Of a stretch of DNA of 64,000 nt, positions 56,302 through 64,000 are shown in pieces; within the stretch, counting starts at the first letter, position 1; each line of letters starts with the position of its first letter. Both the position numbers and the translations under genes were made by a program. Source of the DNA: Planctomycetota bacterium (lineage in GTDB: Bacteria > Planctomycetota > UBA1135); the NCBI GenBank assembly GCA_008501825.1, contig QQUA01000016.1, positions 186,001 to 250,000 of the forward strand. The letters are read 5' to 3'. Below the pieces are notes generated by a model. That model did no database searches. It saw only the letters and a list, made by a program, of their open reading frames with translations, and was not told the DNA's origin.

Positions 56302-56790
56302 TCAGGCGGAGGTGGAATCGGAGCGGCAGCTCTTTTGCAAGGCTTGGCGAACCAATTCCACCGCATGCTCCGGGCTGTCGGCCGCCCATAGACCTGGGAT
56401 TTGCGGCCAGGATCCCAGAGAAATGACCGTCTTCCCGGCTTTGCGGGCGAAAGCGATTTCGGACAGGGTTCCGTACTCGCCGGCGATGGCGATCAAGACG
56501 GCGGCGCTATGGACGATGACCAAATTTCGGGCCTCGCCCAGTCCGGTGGCCAAGGTCAAGCTAAGGAACTCGTTGCCTTGATCCGGCCGGCTGCCGGGCA
56601 ATACGCCCACCACCAATCCGCCTTTTTCTTTTACGCCACGAGCTACGGCGGACATCACTCCGCCCAAGCCGCCGCACAAAACCGGCATGCCTTGCTCGGC
56701 CAGCAGTCTTCCCACTTGTACGGCGACCTCGGCTTCTTCCGCTGAACAGCGACCGGCTCCGATGACGCCGATCCACGGCGAGGGATTCAT
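56302..56790 (-). CDS. LOG/SLOG-type Rossmann protein (TIGR00725-like)
   Basis: A 162-residue protein with a nucleotide-binding Rossmann fold like LOG/lysine-decarboxylase-like proteins: WIGVIGAGRC, VLCGGLGGVMSAVARG (PGGxGT-like region) and IAIAGEYGTLSEIAFA with the conserved E-x-x-T/S motif. The family includes phosphoribohydrolases acting on nucleotide derivatives and proteins of unknown role. Convergent with the pyrG operon; the two stops are 10 nt apart. Confidence 0.82.
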   Translation of the reverse strand: MNPSPWIGVIGAGRCSAEEAEVAVQVGRLLAEQGMPVLCGGLGGVMSAVARGVKEKGGLVVGVLPGSRPDQGNEFLSLTLATGLGEARNLVIVHSAAVLIAIAGEYGTLSEIAFARKAGKTVISLGSWPQIPGLWAADSPEHAVELVRQALQKSCRSDSTSA

Positions 56791-56873
56791 GACCGAAGCC
56801 TAACAGGACGCCGCTTGGCCTCGGCGGCCAAACCAAGGCCCCCTTTAACGGTGCAGGCCGAGCGGGAGCCGGC

Positions 56874-56972
56874 TTATTGCAACAAGGTCCAACCGACCAA
56901 AAGGAGCAGGAAAGCTCCTCCGCTGATTAAGGCGGGCAAGGGGCGGTTCATTCGGGCTTTGTAGGCTCTCAT
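56874..56972 (-). CDS. Possible 32-residue single-helix membrane protein
   Basis: An ATG frame gives a basic N-terminus (RAYKARMNRP) and one hydrophobic helix (ALISGGAFLLLLVGWTLL), a common plan for small membrane proteins. No Shine-Dalgarno is obvious. It lies in the 56791-57109 gap; the remaining ~140 nt of that gap show no further gene or clear signal. Confidence 0.35.
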   Translation of the reverse strand: MRAYKARMNRPLPALISGGAFLLLLVGWTLLQ

Positions 56973-57109
56973 GGCAGGAAGCCAAATTTTCTGGGGCTCA
57001 GGGCTTACGGCCTGTACCGATCACTTCCGCCAAAAAATAAGCCTGGATCTTGAGTTCTCGGTGAAGTCAGCGAGAAAGCCTTGCAGGGGTGGAACTCCCG
57101 GCTCCGCCC

Positions 57110-58849
57110 TCAATCGCTCAAGCTGAAAAACTGGAGCTCTCCAAGTTCACCGGGCAAGCGCCGAAGCGGCCGCTCTCCCTGGCTGGCCAAGGTGGAGGCC
57201 AAGGATTCCGCCTCCTGCAAATAACTGCGGTAAAGCCGCCGCCGCATTTCGGTGGACAGAGCTCCGCCTTCTTGAAGCGGATTCTGCAAAGCCGCTTGCA
57301 GGCTGAATGCTTCCGCCAATCCCGGATCCTGTTTGTGAGTCCAGGTCGCTTCCTTCAAATCGAATGCGTAAAGAGGCAAAAAGCGATGGCCTTCTCGGGC
57401 GAGAAAGTCCACGGCATCCAAAATATAGTCGACCTCGGCTGGGTCCATGGTGAAATGGAAGCCGAGCCGGCACCATCCCGGTTTGATGCCTTGATAGCCT
57501 TTCTGCACCCATTTCCGATAGCGTTCCGATCGTTCTAGATCGATGCCCAACAAACGGTGGCCGTAGGGCCCGGCGCAGGAACATCCCGCTCGGGATTGAA
57601 TCCCGAACAAGTCGTTTAAAAGCACGGTCAACAAGCGAGGGTGCAGATAAAGCCCTCGGGGGTCTCGGATGTTGAAAGACACGATCCCTATTCGCCGAGC
57701 CGGGTCTTGATTGCCGAGGATTTCCAACGCCGGGTTGCTCGACCAGCGGCGAAAGGCTTTCTCCAGCATGGCGTGCTCCATGGCTTCGATTCGATCCACG
57801 CCGACCGCCCGTTTGACTTCGAAAGCCAAAGCCGCCTTCATGGTTTGCAGAACGCCGGGGGTGCCAGCCTTTTCCCGGATTTCAATGTCCTCGGTGAAAT
57901 CTTGATCGTCTAAGCCCACGTAGTCGACGGTGCCGCCGCCACTGACGCTGGGAGGCAAATCGCGGTGATAAATCCGCTCTTGAAAAACCAACACTCCGGA
58001 AGAGCCTGGGCCACCCAAAAATTTGTGCGGTGAAATGAACACGGCGTCCAATGAAGGGTCACCTCCTTCCGGTCCCGGTTCAGGATTCATGTCGATTTCC
58101 ACATAAGGAGCGCAAGCGGCGTAGTCGAAACAAGCCAGGGCCCCGTGGGCATGAAGCATGCGGGCGATCTGATGGACCGGAGTGCGCATGCCGGTCACGT
58201 TGGAAGCCGCGGAGAATGAACCGATTTTCAACCGGTCCCGGTCTTGTTCCGCTTGCAGCAAAAAACGAAGATGCTCCAAATCCAAACCGCCGTCATCGGC
58301 GAGTTTCACTTCCCGGACATCGGCGAATCCTTGGCGCCAAGTCAATTCATTGGAGTGGTGTTCGAAAGGACCGAGGAAAATGATCGGCCGGTGAGCCTCC
58401 ATGAATGCTTGCAAGGCTTGACTTTGATCCGATCCGAGATGGCGCTGCACCAAGGTCGCCACCAATTGGCGGGTCACCGGCGCCCAATGCACGCCGACAA
58501 TTTGTTGGAAGCGATCGATGGCAGCCGTGCAGCCGGCGCCCACGGCGACCAATTTGCCGTGAGTTCCGGCGTGAACGGCGTCCTTGATGGTTTGTTCGGC
58601 CTGGTGCATGAGCTGGGTCATGCTGCGCCCGGAAATGTCGTCCTCGGTATGGGTATTGGCATAAATCCGCTGCAAATGCATGACGTAACGCTCCACGAAA
58701 CGCAGGCAGCGGCCGGAAGCGGTGTAATCGCCGTACACCATCAAGCGGCGGCCGAAGGGGGTTTGAAATTCCGCGTCCACCCCAACGGTTTGCCGGCGTA
58801 AGAACTCTGGATCCAGGATCCTGGTTCTACTTTCACCGCTCCCGTTCAT
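57110..58849 (-). CDS. Class V aminotransferase (cysteine-desulfurase-like)
   Basis: A 579-residue PLP enzyme of fold type I, class V. FISPHKFLGGPGSSGVLVF carries the PLP Lys; DYTASGR and ANTHTEDD near the N-terminus and IQSRAGCSCAGPYGH near the C-terminus match SufS/CsdA-like enzymes, including a possible active-site Cys. It is longer than cysteine desulfurases (about 400 residues), with an extra 150-residue helical C-terminal part. No suf or isc partner genes lie nearby. The start at ATG 58849 is chosen because the longer frame runs into the upstream dehydrogenase. It is 14 nt downstream of that gene, in the same direction. Confidence 0.85.
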   Translation of the reverse strand: MNGSGESRTRILDPEFLRRQTVGVDAEFQTPFGRRLMVYGDYTASGRCLRFVERYVMHLQRIYANTHTEDDISGRSMTQLMHQAEQTIKDAVHAGTHGKLVAVGAGCTAAIDRFQQIVGVHWAPVTRQLVATLVQRHLGSDQSQALQAFMEAHRPIIFLGPFEHHSNELTWRQGFADVREVKLADDGGLDLEHLRFLLQAEQDRDRLKIGSFSAASNVTGMRTPVHQIARMLHAHGALACFDYAACAPYVEIDMNPEPGPEGGDPSLDAVFISPHKFLGGPGSSGVLVFQERIYHRDLPPSVSGGGTVDYVGLDDQDFTEDIEIREKAGTPGVLQTMKAALAFEVKRAVGVDRIEAMEHAMLEKAFRRWSSNPALEILGNQDPARRIGIVSFNIRDPRGLYLHPRLLTVLLNDLFGIQSRAGCSCAGPYGHRLLGIDLERSERYRKWVQKGYQGIKPGWCRLGFHFTMDPAEVDYILDAVDFLAREGHRFLPLYAFDLKEATWTHKQDPGLAEAFSLQAALQNPLQEGGALSTEMRRRLYRSYLQEAESLASTLASQGERPLRRLPGELGELQFFSLSD

Positions 58850-58863
58850 GTCCTTTCCCTCGC

Positions 58864-60036
58864 TCAACGATAGGCCGGGATTCCAGTAACCGCCTGCCCG
58901 AGGATCAAGGTGTGGACTTCGTGGGTGCCCTCGTAGGTCAACACCGTTTCCAAGTTGCACAAATGGCGACCGGTGTGGAATTCCAAACTGATGCCGTTGG
59001 CACCTAACAGGCTGCGGCACTGGCGAGCGGCTTGCAGCGCCATGAAGACGTTGTTGCGCTTGGCCATCGAAACCTGTTCCGGAGTCATGGTTCCCTGATC
59101 TTTCAGTTTTCCCAATCGCCAGACCAGGAGCTGCCCCTTGGTGATTTCGGTGGCGATTTCGGCCAGCTTTTCCTGCGTCAATTGATAGCCGGCTAAGGGT
59201 TTGTCGAACACTTGCCTTTCCAAGCAATAGCGACGGGCTTCGTCGAAACAAGCTTGGGCAGCCCCCAAAGCTCCCCAAGCAATGCCGTATCGGGCTTGAG
59301 TCAAACACGACAGCGGTCCCTTGAGACCTTTCGCTCCAGGCAAGCGGTTCCGATCCGGAACCTTGACTTGATCGAGCACCAATTCGCTGGTGACGCTGCA
59401 CCGAAACGACCATTTGTGCTTTTGTTCGGGAGCGGAAAACCCAGGCCGATCGGTCTCCACCAAAAACCCGCGCACCACACCCTCTTCGTCCTTGGCCCAA
59501 ACCACCGCCAAGTCGGATCCGGTGCCGTTGGTGATCCACATCTTGCGGCCGTCCAAGATCCATTCGTCGCCGTTGCGCCGGCAACGGGTTCGCATGCCGC
59601 CGGGATTGCTGCCGAAGTCCGGTTCGGTCAAGCCGAAGCACCCAACCTTTTCCGCCGAGGCCAAAACCGGCAGCCAGGTTTTCTTTTGTTCTTCGGAACC
59701 GTATTGGTAAATGGGAAACATCACCAGCGAACCTTGCACGCTGGCGAAAGAGCGGATGCCGGAATCTCCCCGTTCCAGTTCCTGGCTGATCAAGCCGTAG
59801 GCGATCGAACTCAAGCCGGCGCCGCCGTAGCACTCCGGGACGGTCGGACCGAGCATGCCCATCTGGCCCATTTCCCGCTCCAAATGGTGGGGAAAACTTC
59901 CGGCTTCGTAGTGTTCGCCGACAATCGGCAGAATGCGCTCGTCGACGAATTGACGGACTTGGTCCCGAACCATGCGCTCCTCTTCCTCGAGGAGCTGGTC
60001 GAGACCGTAGAAATCAAGTTCCTGAAAGTGGGTCAT
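58864..60036 (-). CDS. Glutaryl-CoA dehydrogenase (acyl-CoA dehydrogenase family)
   Basis: A 390-residue flavoprotein that oxidises and decarboxylates glutaryl-CoA to crotonyl-CoA in lysine/tryptophan breakdown. Subfamily signatures are SVQGSLVMFPIYQYGSEEQ, RYGIAWGALGAAQACFDEAR, LLGANGISLEFH and TYEGTHEVHTLILG, which contains the catalytic Glu. Length is normal. No electron-transfer flavoprotein genes are in the window. Confidence 0.92.
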   Translation of the reverse strand: MTHFQELDFYGLDQLLEEEERMVRDQVRQFVDERILPIVGEHYEAGSFPHHLEREMGQMGMLGPTVPECYGGAGLSSIAYGLISQELERGDSGIRSFASVQGSLVMFPIYQYGSEEQKKTWLPVLASAEKVGCFGLTEPDFGSNPGGMRTRCRRNGDEWILDGRKMWITNGTGSDLAVVWAKDEEGVVRGFLVETDRPGFSAPEQKHKWSFRCSVTSELVLDQVKVPDRNRLPGAKGLKGPLSCLTQARYGIAWGALGAAQACFDEARRYCLERQVFDKPLAGYQLTQEKLAEIATEITKGQLLVWRLGKLKDQGTMTPEQVSMAKRNNVFMALQAARQCRSLLGANGISLEFHTGRHLCNLETVLTYEGTHEVHTLILGQAVTGIPAYR

Positions 60037-60144
60037 GGATTGGCTTGGCCAAAGGTGAACGCACCAGCCTAAGCAGCAGAGGCGACCGCCTCCAGCCTTA
60101 GCTAGTCCAGGATTCCGCCTTTGGCGAGGCTATCCTGTGCGGTC

Positions 60145-61905
60145 ATGGCCAAGTTCCTGGTCACCTCAGCTCTTCCCTACGCCAACGGGCCGATCCACTT
60201 CGGCCACGTGGCCGGGGCGTATCTGCCGGCCGACGTCTACGTACGATATTTGCGAATGCGGGGTCATCAGGTGCTCTATGTTTGCGGTACCGATGAGCAC
60301 GGCGTGGCCATTACCTTGAAAGCGGAACAGGAAGGCCTCGGTTACCGCCAGTACGTCGATGGCTGGCACCAGGAAATCCAGGCCTTGTTCGATCGATTCC
60401 AAATTCGCTTCGACATTTTTTCCGGGACCGCCCGCTGCCCCCAGCACGTAGCGGCCAGCCAGCGTTTTTTCCAAGTGTTGTTGCAGCGCGGCTTCATCCA
60501 GCACCGAGAGGACGACCAGTGGTATTCCGAAAGCATGGAACGCTTCTTGCCCGATCGCTACTTACAGGGAAAATGTCATGAGTGCGGTTTTGAACAGGCC
60601 AGAGGCGATGAGTGCCCGCGCTGCGGAACTTGGATCGACGCTCGCAAGCTGGGCAATCCGGTCAGCCTGTTGGACGGCTCTTCCCCGATCCTGAAAAAAA
60701 CCCGTCACTGGTATTTGGACCTGCCGGCTTTGCACAAGGCCGGTTTGGACAAGTGGTACAAGGGTGCCGACGAAAGCCGACCCCACGCGGCTTGGAAACC
60801 GAACGTCGACGGCCACGTTCAAGCCATGCTGGCGGATTTGCGGGAGCGCCCGATTACCCGGGATTTGCCCTGGGGCGTGCCGTTACCGGAAGGCATGGAC
60901 GAGCAGGGCGAAAAAGTCCTCTACGTCTGGTTCGATGCCCCGATCGGCTACCTAAGTTTCACTCAGGAATGGGCCGAAGCGAAAGGGGAACCGGAAGCCT
61001 GGCGGGAATGGTGGCAGGATCCGAAGTGCAAAATGGTCCACTTCATCGGCAAGGACAACATCGCCTTCCACGTGGTGTTGTTTCCGGCCATGCTTTTAGG
61101 GCAAGGGCAAGCCTGGGAAGATCGAAACTTTGTTTTGCCCTGGGCGGTGCCGGCCAATGAGTTCTACAACCTGCAAGGAAAGAAATTTTCCACTTCCGGT
61201 GGTTGGTACCTGGACAACGATCATTTCTTCCAGCACTACAACCCGGACGCCGCTCGTTTCCACCTGTTGTTGACCGCTCCGGAAACTTCGGACAGCGAAT
61301 TTACTTGGGAAGGATTTCAAACCACCAACAATTCCTTGCTGGCAGACAAACTGGGGAATTTTTCCCAGCGGGTACTGAAATTCTGCGGCAAACGCTACCA
61401 GAACCAAGTTCCGGAAGCGTCCGGGATTCACGACCAAAACCCGGCTCTGGTTCAAGCCGACGAACATTTTGCGGAAGTGGGCGATCGCCTCAGCCGGCAT
61501 GAATTCCAAGCCGCAGCTCGAGCCTTAATGGCTGGTTGCAACGCCCTGAATCAGTTTTTTGACCATTTGGCACCGTGGAAACTGGTGAAGAGCGAAGACG
61601 CTGCCGATCGCCAGAGCTGTCAGGACGGTTTGGAACGGTGTTTGGCCTACCTGGAACTTTTGAGCCGGCGCATGGCTCCCTTCTGCCCCACGGCCGCGGA
61701 GAAATTGAGGCAAATGCTTGGCGATATCGCCGACGGCCCGGGAGATCGTTGGGGAGAAGAAACTGAAGGGCAACCGCCAGCCCGTTTAGCCGCCGGCGCA
61801 GAACTCGGGACTCCGGAAGTCCTGTTTCAGAAATTGGATCCCAAAGTCATTCAAGCGGAAATCGACAAGCTGCATCAGCGGTCGGAAACTTCGCCGACAG
61901 CGTAG
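60145..61905 (+). CDS. metG: Methionyl-tRNA synthetase
   Basis: A 586-residue class I synthetase charging tRNA-Met. PYANGPIHFGHVAGAYLP holds the HIGH-type motif (HFGH), the zinc site is CHECGFEQARGDECPRCG, and the KMSKS loop reads KKFSTSGG. The C-terminal tRNA-binding (EMAP-like) domain of many bacterial enzymes is absent. The start is ATG 60145; an in-frame TTG at 60121 adds eight residues before the fold. No neighbour is functionally linked. Confidence 0.95.
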   Translation: MAKFLVTSALPYANGPIHFGHVAGAYLPADVYVRYLRMRGHQVLYVCGTDEHGVAITLKAEQEGLGYRQYVDGWHQEIQALFDRFQIRFDIFSGTARCPQHVAASQRFFQVLLQRGFIQHREDDQWYSESMERFLPDRYLQGKCHECGFEQARGDECPRCGTWIDARKLGNPVSLLDGSSPILKKTRHWYLDLPALHKAGLDKWYKGADESRPHAAWKPNVDGHVQAMLADLRERPITRDLPWGVPLPEGMDEQGEKVLYVWFDAPIGYLSFTQEWAEAKGEPEAWREWWQDPKCKMVHFIGKDNIAFHVVLFPAMLLGQGQAWEDRNFVLPWAVPANEFYNLQGKKFSTSGGWYLDNDHFFQHYNPDAARFHLLLTAPETSDSEFTWEGFQTTNNSLLADKLGNFSQRVLKFCGKRYQNQVPEASGIHDQNPALVQADEHFAEVGDRLSRHEFQAAARALMAGCNALNQFFDHLAPWKLVKSEDAADRQSCQDGLERCLAYLELLSRRMAPFCPTAAEKLRQMLGDIADGPGDRWGEETEGQPPARLAAGAELGTPEVLFQKLDPKVIQAEIDKLHQRSETSPTA

Positions 61906-61942
61906 TCGCCGGAAGCTGGATCGGGATAGAAGATAAAAACCG

Positions 61943-61975
61943 AGCGGGCTTCGGATGGCCTTTCCGAAGCCCGCT
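61943..61975 (-). terminator. Bidirectional terminator between metG and the histone H1-like gene
   Basis: A perfect 13-bp repeat agcgggcttcgga / tccgaagcccgct with a 7-nt loop. On the minus strand it is followed by CGGTTTTTATC, a good T-tract for the basic-repeat gene; on the plus strand it also lies just after metG. Confidence 0.7.
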
Positions 61976-62032
61976 TCACATTTCAGCAAAGCTTTTTCTG
62001 CAAGAGAGAAAAAGCAGCTTCCGCGCTCAAGA

Positions 62033-62389
62033 TCAGCGACGGCGGGTCGCTTTGCGGCGAGTCGTCTTGCGACGGGTTGCCTTCTTGCGAGTGGCCTTCT
62101 TCCGCGAAGCCTTCTTGCGGGTCGCCTTCTTGCGGGTGGTCTTGCGACGGGTCGCCTTCTTGCGAGTGGCCTTCTTCCGCGAAGCCTTCTTGCGGGTCGC
62201 CTTCTTGCGAGTGGTCTTGCGGCGAGTCGCCTTCTTGCGCGTAGCCTTCTTGCGGGTGGCCTTGCGACGCGTGGCCTTCTTGCGGGTAGTCTTGCGACGC
62301 GTGGCCTTTTTGCGAGTGGTCTTCCTTCGCGTAGTTTTGCGAGCCGCCTTCTTACGGGTGGCCCTTCTTGCCTTCTTTCTTGTAGCCAT
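62033..62389 (-). CDS. Histone H1-like basic repeat protein
   Basis: A 118-residue protein built only of Met, Ala, Thr, Ser, Lys and Arg. A five-residue unit ([AT]-T-R-K/R-K) runs throughout, with occasional Ser (KKASRKK). A 25-residue block is duplicated in tandem (75-bp DNA repeat), showing recent growth by duplication. This is the plan of chlamydial Hc1/Hc2 and other bacterial H1-like nucleoid proteins, which bind and compact DNA without sequence preference. Both strands have open frames across the repeat; the minus frame has a strongly basic, biologically sensible product and a terminator. Confidence 0.8.
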   Translation of the reverse strand: MATRKKARRATRKKAARKTTRRKTTRKKATRRKTTRKKATRRKATRKKATRKKATRRKTTRKKATRKKASRKKATRKKATRRKTTRKKATRKKASRKKATRKKATRRKTTRRKATRRR

Positions 62390-62480
62390 GTTTTCTCCGA
62401 ATCTGGATCCAGAATGGAGCGCCGGAACACGACACCCAGCCGCTCCTATCTGTATCTAATCGTCGTCAGGGTACGAAAAT

Positions 62481-62519
62481 ATCCCCCGGAAATCATTTTT
62501 TTTCAGATTTCCGGGGGAT
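62481..62519 (-). terminator. Strong terminator after rpmB
   Basis: A perfect 14-bp repeat atcccccggaaatc / gatttccgggggat encloses an 11-nt loop that contains eight T on the plus strand. It is located 18 nt beyond the L28 stop and before the H1-like gene start, so it probably separates the two transcripts. Confidence 0.65.
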
Positions 62520-62536
62520 CTTGGGACGGTCGAAGT

Positions 62537-62860
62537 CTACTTGTCCGCCTTTTCTCCAGCCTGTTTGCTAAACGCACGATTGCGTCCGCGCAGTGCTTTG
62601 ACTAAGGGAACCACTTGTTCTTGACCATCGATGGTGACTCGGATTTTTCCGGATTTGATCACCGAGGTGGCAAGTTTCATACGGGTCACCGTGCCATTCG
62701 GAAGTAGAACACGGACCTTTTGGATGTTGGCCTTGAACTTCCTTTTGGTGTGACCGGTGGTCTTCAAGCCCACCCCACCCTTTTTCTTGGGCAGGCCGCG
62801 CCGGGCGATGCTCATCCCGGAGACCGTTTTCTTTCCGCTAACTTCGCAGGTACGTGACAT
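62537..62860 (-). CDS. rpmB: Ribosomal protein L28 with C-terminal extension
   Basis: Binds the large ribosomal subunit. The 107-residue protein begins SRTCEVSGKKTVSGMSIARR (L28 motif with a Cys), then GHTKRKFKANIQKVRVLLPNG. Bacterial L28 is usually 63-78 residues; about 35 basic residues are added at the C-terminus (PLVKALRGRNRAFSKQ). The start at ATG 62860 fits the family; a longer in-frame extension upstream is rejected. No rpmG neighbour. Confidence 0.92.
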   Translation of the reverse strand: MSRTCEVSGKKTVSGMSIARRGLPKKKGGVGLKTTGHTKRKFKANIQKVRVLLPNGTVTRMKLATSVIKSGKIRVTIDGQEQVVPLVKALRGRNRAFSKQAGEKADK

Positions 62861-63059
62861 GGTGGAGTCCTGGAATTCGAGCCGGGGAGTGTACGCCGGG
62901 CCGCCAAAACGGTCAACCGCGGAAACCGCTTTCGGGTTGACGACGGTCACCGAGCCTTGGAGAATCTTAGTTCCGGACGAACGTTGCAGGAGAGTTCCGA
63001 GCGTCTCCCGAAACCAATTTCCGAACGGCATTTAGCGCAAAAGCCAGGGCCCGGTCGGA

Positions 63060-63201
63060 AGTTGCGGGCGAAACCGGACACCGAAGGGGCAAGCGGCTGC
63101 ACCGCGAAACTCTCAGGTAAAGGGACTGCAACTGGACGGACTCCTGAATGGGCAAGCCTGCGGCAGTCCCAAACTGGGGGCAACGCTGAACTGGCCTGTC
63201 C
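63060..63201 (+). promoter_or_regulatory. Glycine riboswitch upstream of gcvT, possibly tandem
   Basis: The first aptamer is closed by P1 agttgc (63060-63065) / gcaact (63128-63133) and contains the conserved ccgaaggggcaa (63081-63092) and aactctcagg (63108-63117) segments. A second, weaker copy seems to follow (gaatgggcaagcc, then ccaaactgggg), with a possible P1 tggac (63133-63137) / gtcca (63198-63202) that reaches the gcvT start codon. Glycine riboswitches usually switch on gcvT when glycine is plentiful. Confidence 0.85.
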
Positions 63202-64000
63202 ATGTCTCAACCGCCCCTGCACCGTACTTCTCTTCACGCCGCTCATCAGGCCGCCGGAGCCAAGCTGGTTCCCTTTGCCGGTTGGGAAATGCCGCTGGAT
63301 TACGGCTCCATTTTGGAAGAGTCGCGGACCGTCCGGCAAGCTTGCGGTTTATTCGACGTCTCGCACATGGGCCGGTTTTGGTTTCACGGCCCCAAAGTCG
63401 CTGAAGAATTGGATCGAGCCTTGGGCGGTGCCATCGTCGATCAACCGGTGGGCAAAGCCCGCTACACCGTGTTGTTGACCGAGCAAGGCACCTTTCTCGA
63501 CGATTTGCTGACCTATCGAGTGGCGGAAGATCGCTTTTTCATGGTGGTCAACGCGTCCAACCGGGAGCAGGACTTTGCCGTACTGCGCCAGCGGATCCAA
63601 AACTCGGACATGGAAGACCGCACCCTCGACGGTGGCGGCATTTTGGCTTTGCAAGGCCCTGATAGCCGGCGCCAATTGGCCCTCTTAAACGGCGGGAATG
63701 AAGATTTCTGTCCCGCATTTTTGGATTTGGCTTGGCTGCAAACCCCGGAATTTGGGGAATTGTTCATTGCCCGGACCGGTTACACCGGTGAGCACGGCTA
63801 CGAAATCTTTGCCAACCCCGAGCAAATGACCGCGGTTTGGCAACGACTGATGCAAGCCGGGGTGGCTCCGGTGGGTTTAGGTGCCCGGGATGTCCTGCGC
63901 CTGGAAGCCGGCATGCCTCTGTACGGCCACGAAATCGATCCTCAGACTCATCCGTTCGAAGCCGGGTTGAGATTTGCGATCAAAGGCTGGAAAACCCGGG
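63202..64000 (+). CDS. gcvT: Glycine cleavage system T protein (aminomethyltransferase), partial
   Basis: The first 266 residues of the T protein, cut by the window edge. It transfers the methylene unit from the lipoylated H protein to tetrahydrofolate. Motifs: LVPFAGWEMPLDYGS, GLFDVSHMGRF (conserved Asp/His region), ARTGYTGEHGYEI and GLGARDVLRLEAGMPLYGHE, in normal order. The glycine riboswitch in front explains its regulation. Other gcv genes probably follow outside the window. Confidence 0.95.
   Translation, partial: MSQPPLHRTSLHAAHQAAGAKLVPFAGWEMPLDYGSILEESRTVRQACGLFDVSHMGRFWFHGPKVAEELDRALGGAIVDQPVGKARYTVLLTEQGTFLDDLLTYRVAEDRFFMVVNASNREQDFAVLRQRIQNSDMEDRTLDGGGILALQGPDSRRQLALLNGGNEDFCPAFLDLAWLQTPEFGELFIARTGYTGEHGYEIFANPEQMTAVWQRLMQAGVAPVGLGARDVLRLEAGMPLYGHEIDPQTHPFEAGLRFAIKGWKTR

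Noticed and set aside
58850..59833. N-terminal extension of the class V aminotransferase
   Set aside because: It overlaps the glutaryl-CoA dehydrogenase gene in another frame and shows no family similarity.
62033..62389. CRISPR array
   Set aside because: The periodic DNA is a coding repeat with 15-bp units and no unique spacers.
62052..62459. Plus-strand frame with LRRVAFLRV repeats
   Set aside because: It is the reverse of the Lys/Arg repeat gene. The minus strand gives a sensible basic protein with its own terminator.

Overview
The window is a GC-rich (by eye about 60%) chromosomal segment from a Gram-negative bacterium. KdsB (CMP-Kdo synthesis), a Kdo/WaaP-type kinase, Lgt, several lipoproteins and AnmK all imply an outer-membrane envelope. 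The kdsB-pyrG order, large exported beta-propeller and calcium-repeat proteins, a PmoA-domain sugar locus and many alkaline-phosphatase-superfamily enzymes point to the Planctomycetota/PVC side of the tree. This assignment is an inference from gene content; there is no rRNA in the window.

Layout. 1-1264: the 5' part of an AT-richer gene for a trypsin-like protease with a helical extension, cut by the window edge. 1316-13715: a minus-strand operon (membrane protein, two ribbon-helix-helix-like proteins, two exported type I phosphodiesterases, APS kinase, a sulfatase-fold protein with a Thr nucleophile, ATP sulfurylase), then a lipoprotein on the other strand and a third, membrane-inserted phosphodiesterase. 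13801-19629: a regulatory-domain membrane protein, a MATE transporter, a FabZ-like hotdog protein, a bacterial Pus10-type pseudouridine synthase, Lgt and a divergent RNase HII. 19626-25152: a three-gene phosphorelay with no output domain. 25419-35035: Tex-like protein with an RGG tail, EF-G, EF-hand protein, homoserine kinase, PTS EI-like protein, lipase and ElbB. 35121-35196: tRNA-Pro. 35332-39866: a DUF1883-like zinc protein and two exported proteins in AT-richer DNA. 39969-44385: an enolase-superfamily/PmoA fusion, a Gfo/Idh oxidoreductase and a second PmoA protein. 44397-49398: an exported BNR propeller, tRNA-Thr and an exported HEAT-repeat protein with a receiver-like domain. 49555-56291: AnmK, LysM protein, a WaaP-like kinase, an ICMT-like methyltransferase, then lipoprotein-kdsB-pyrG-DUF1844. 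56302-64000: a LOG-like protein, a class V aminotransferase, glutaryl-CoA dehydrogenase, MetG, a histone H1-like basic repeat protein, ribosomal protein L28, and a glycine riboswitch with the start of gcvT.

How the genes fit together. The clearest candidate for an undescribed system is 1316-13715. Sat and CysC make the activated sulfate donor PAPS in the cytosol. They are co-transcribed with three alkaline-phosphatase-superfamily proteins (a fourth lies next door) and with small proteins that share a C-terminal Leu-Gly-Tyr tail. No PAPS reductase or sulfite reductase is present here, which favours making or remodelling sulfo- or phospho-esters over cysteine synthesis; this is inference. The second strong oddity is the Pus10-type enzyme, a family known from archaea and eukaryotes.
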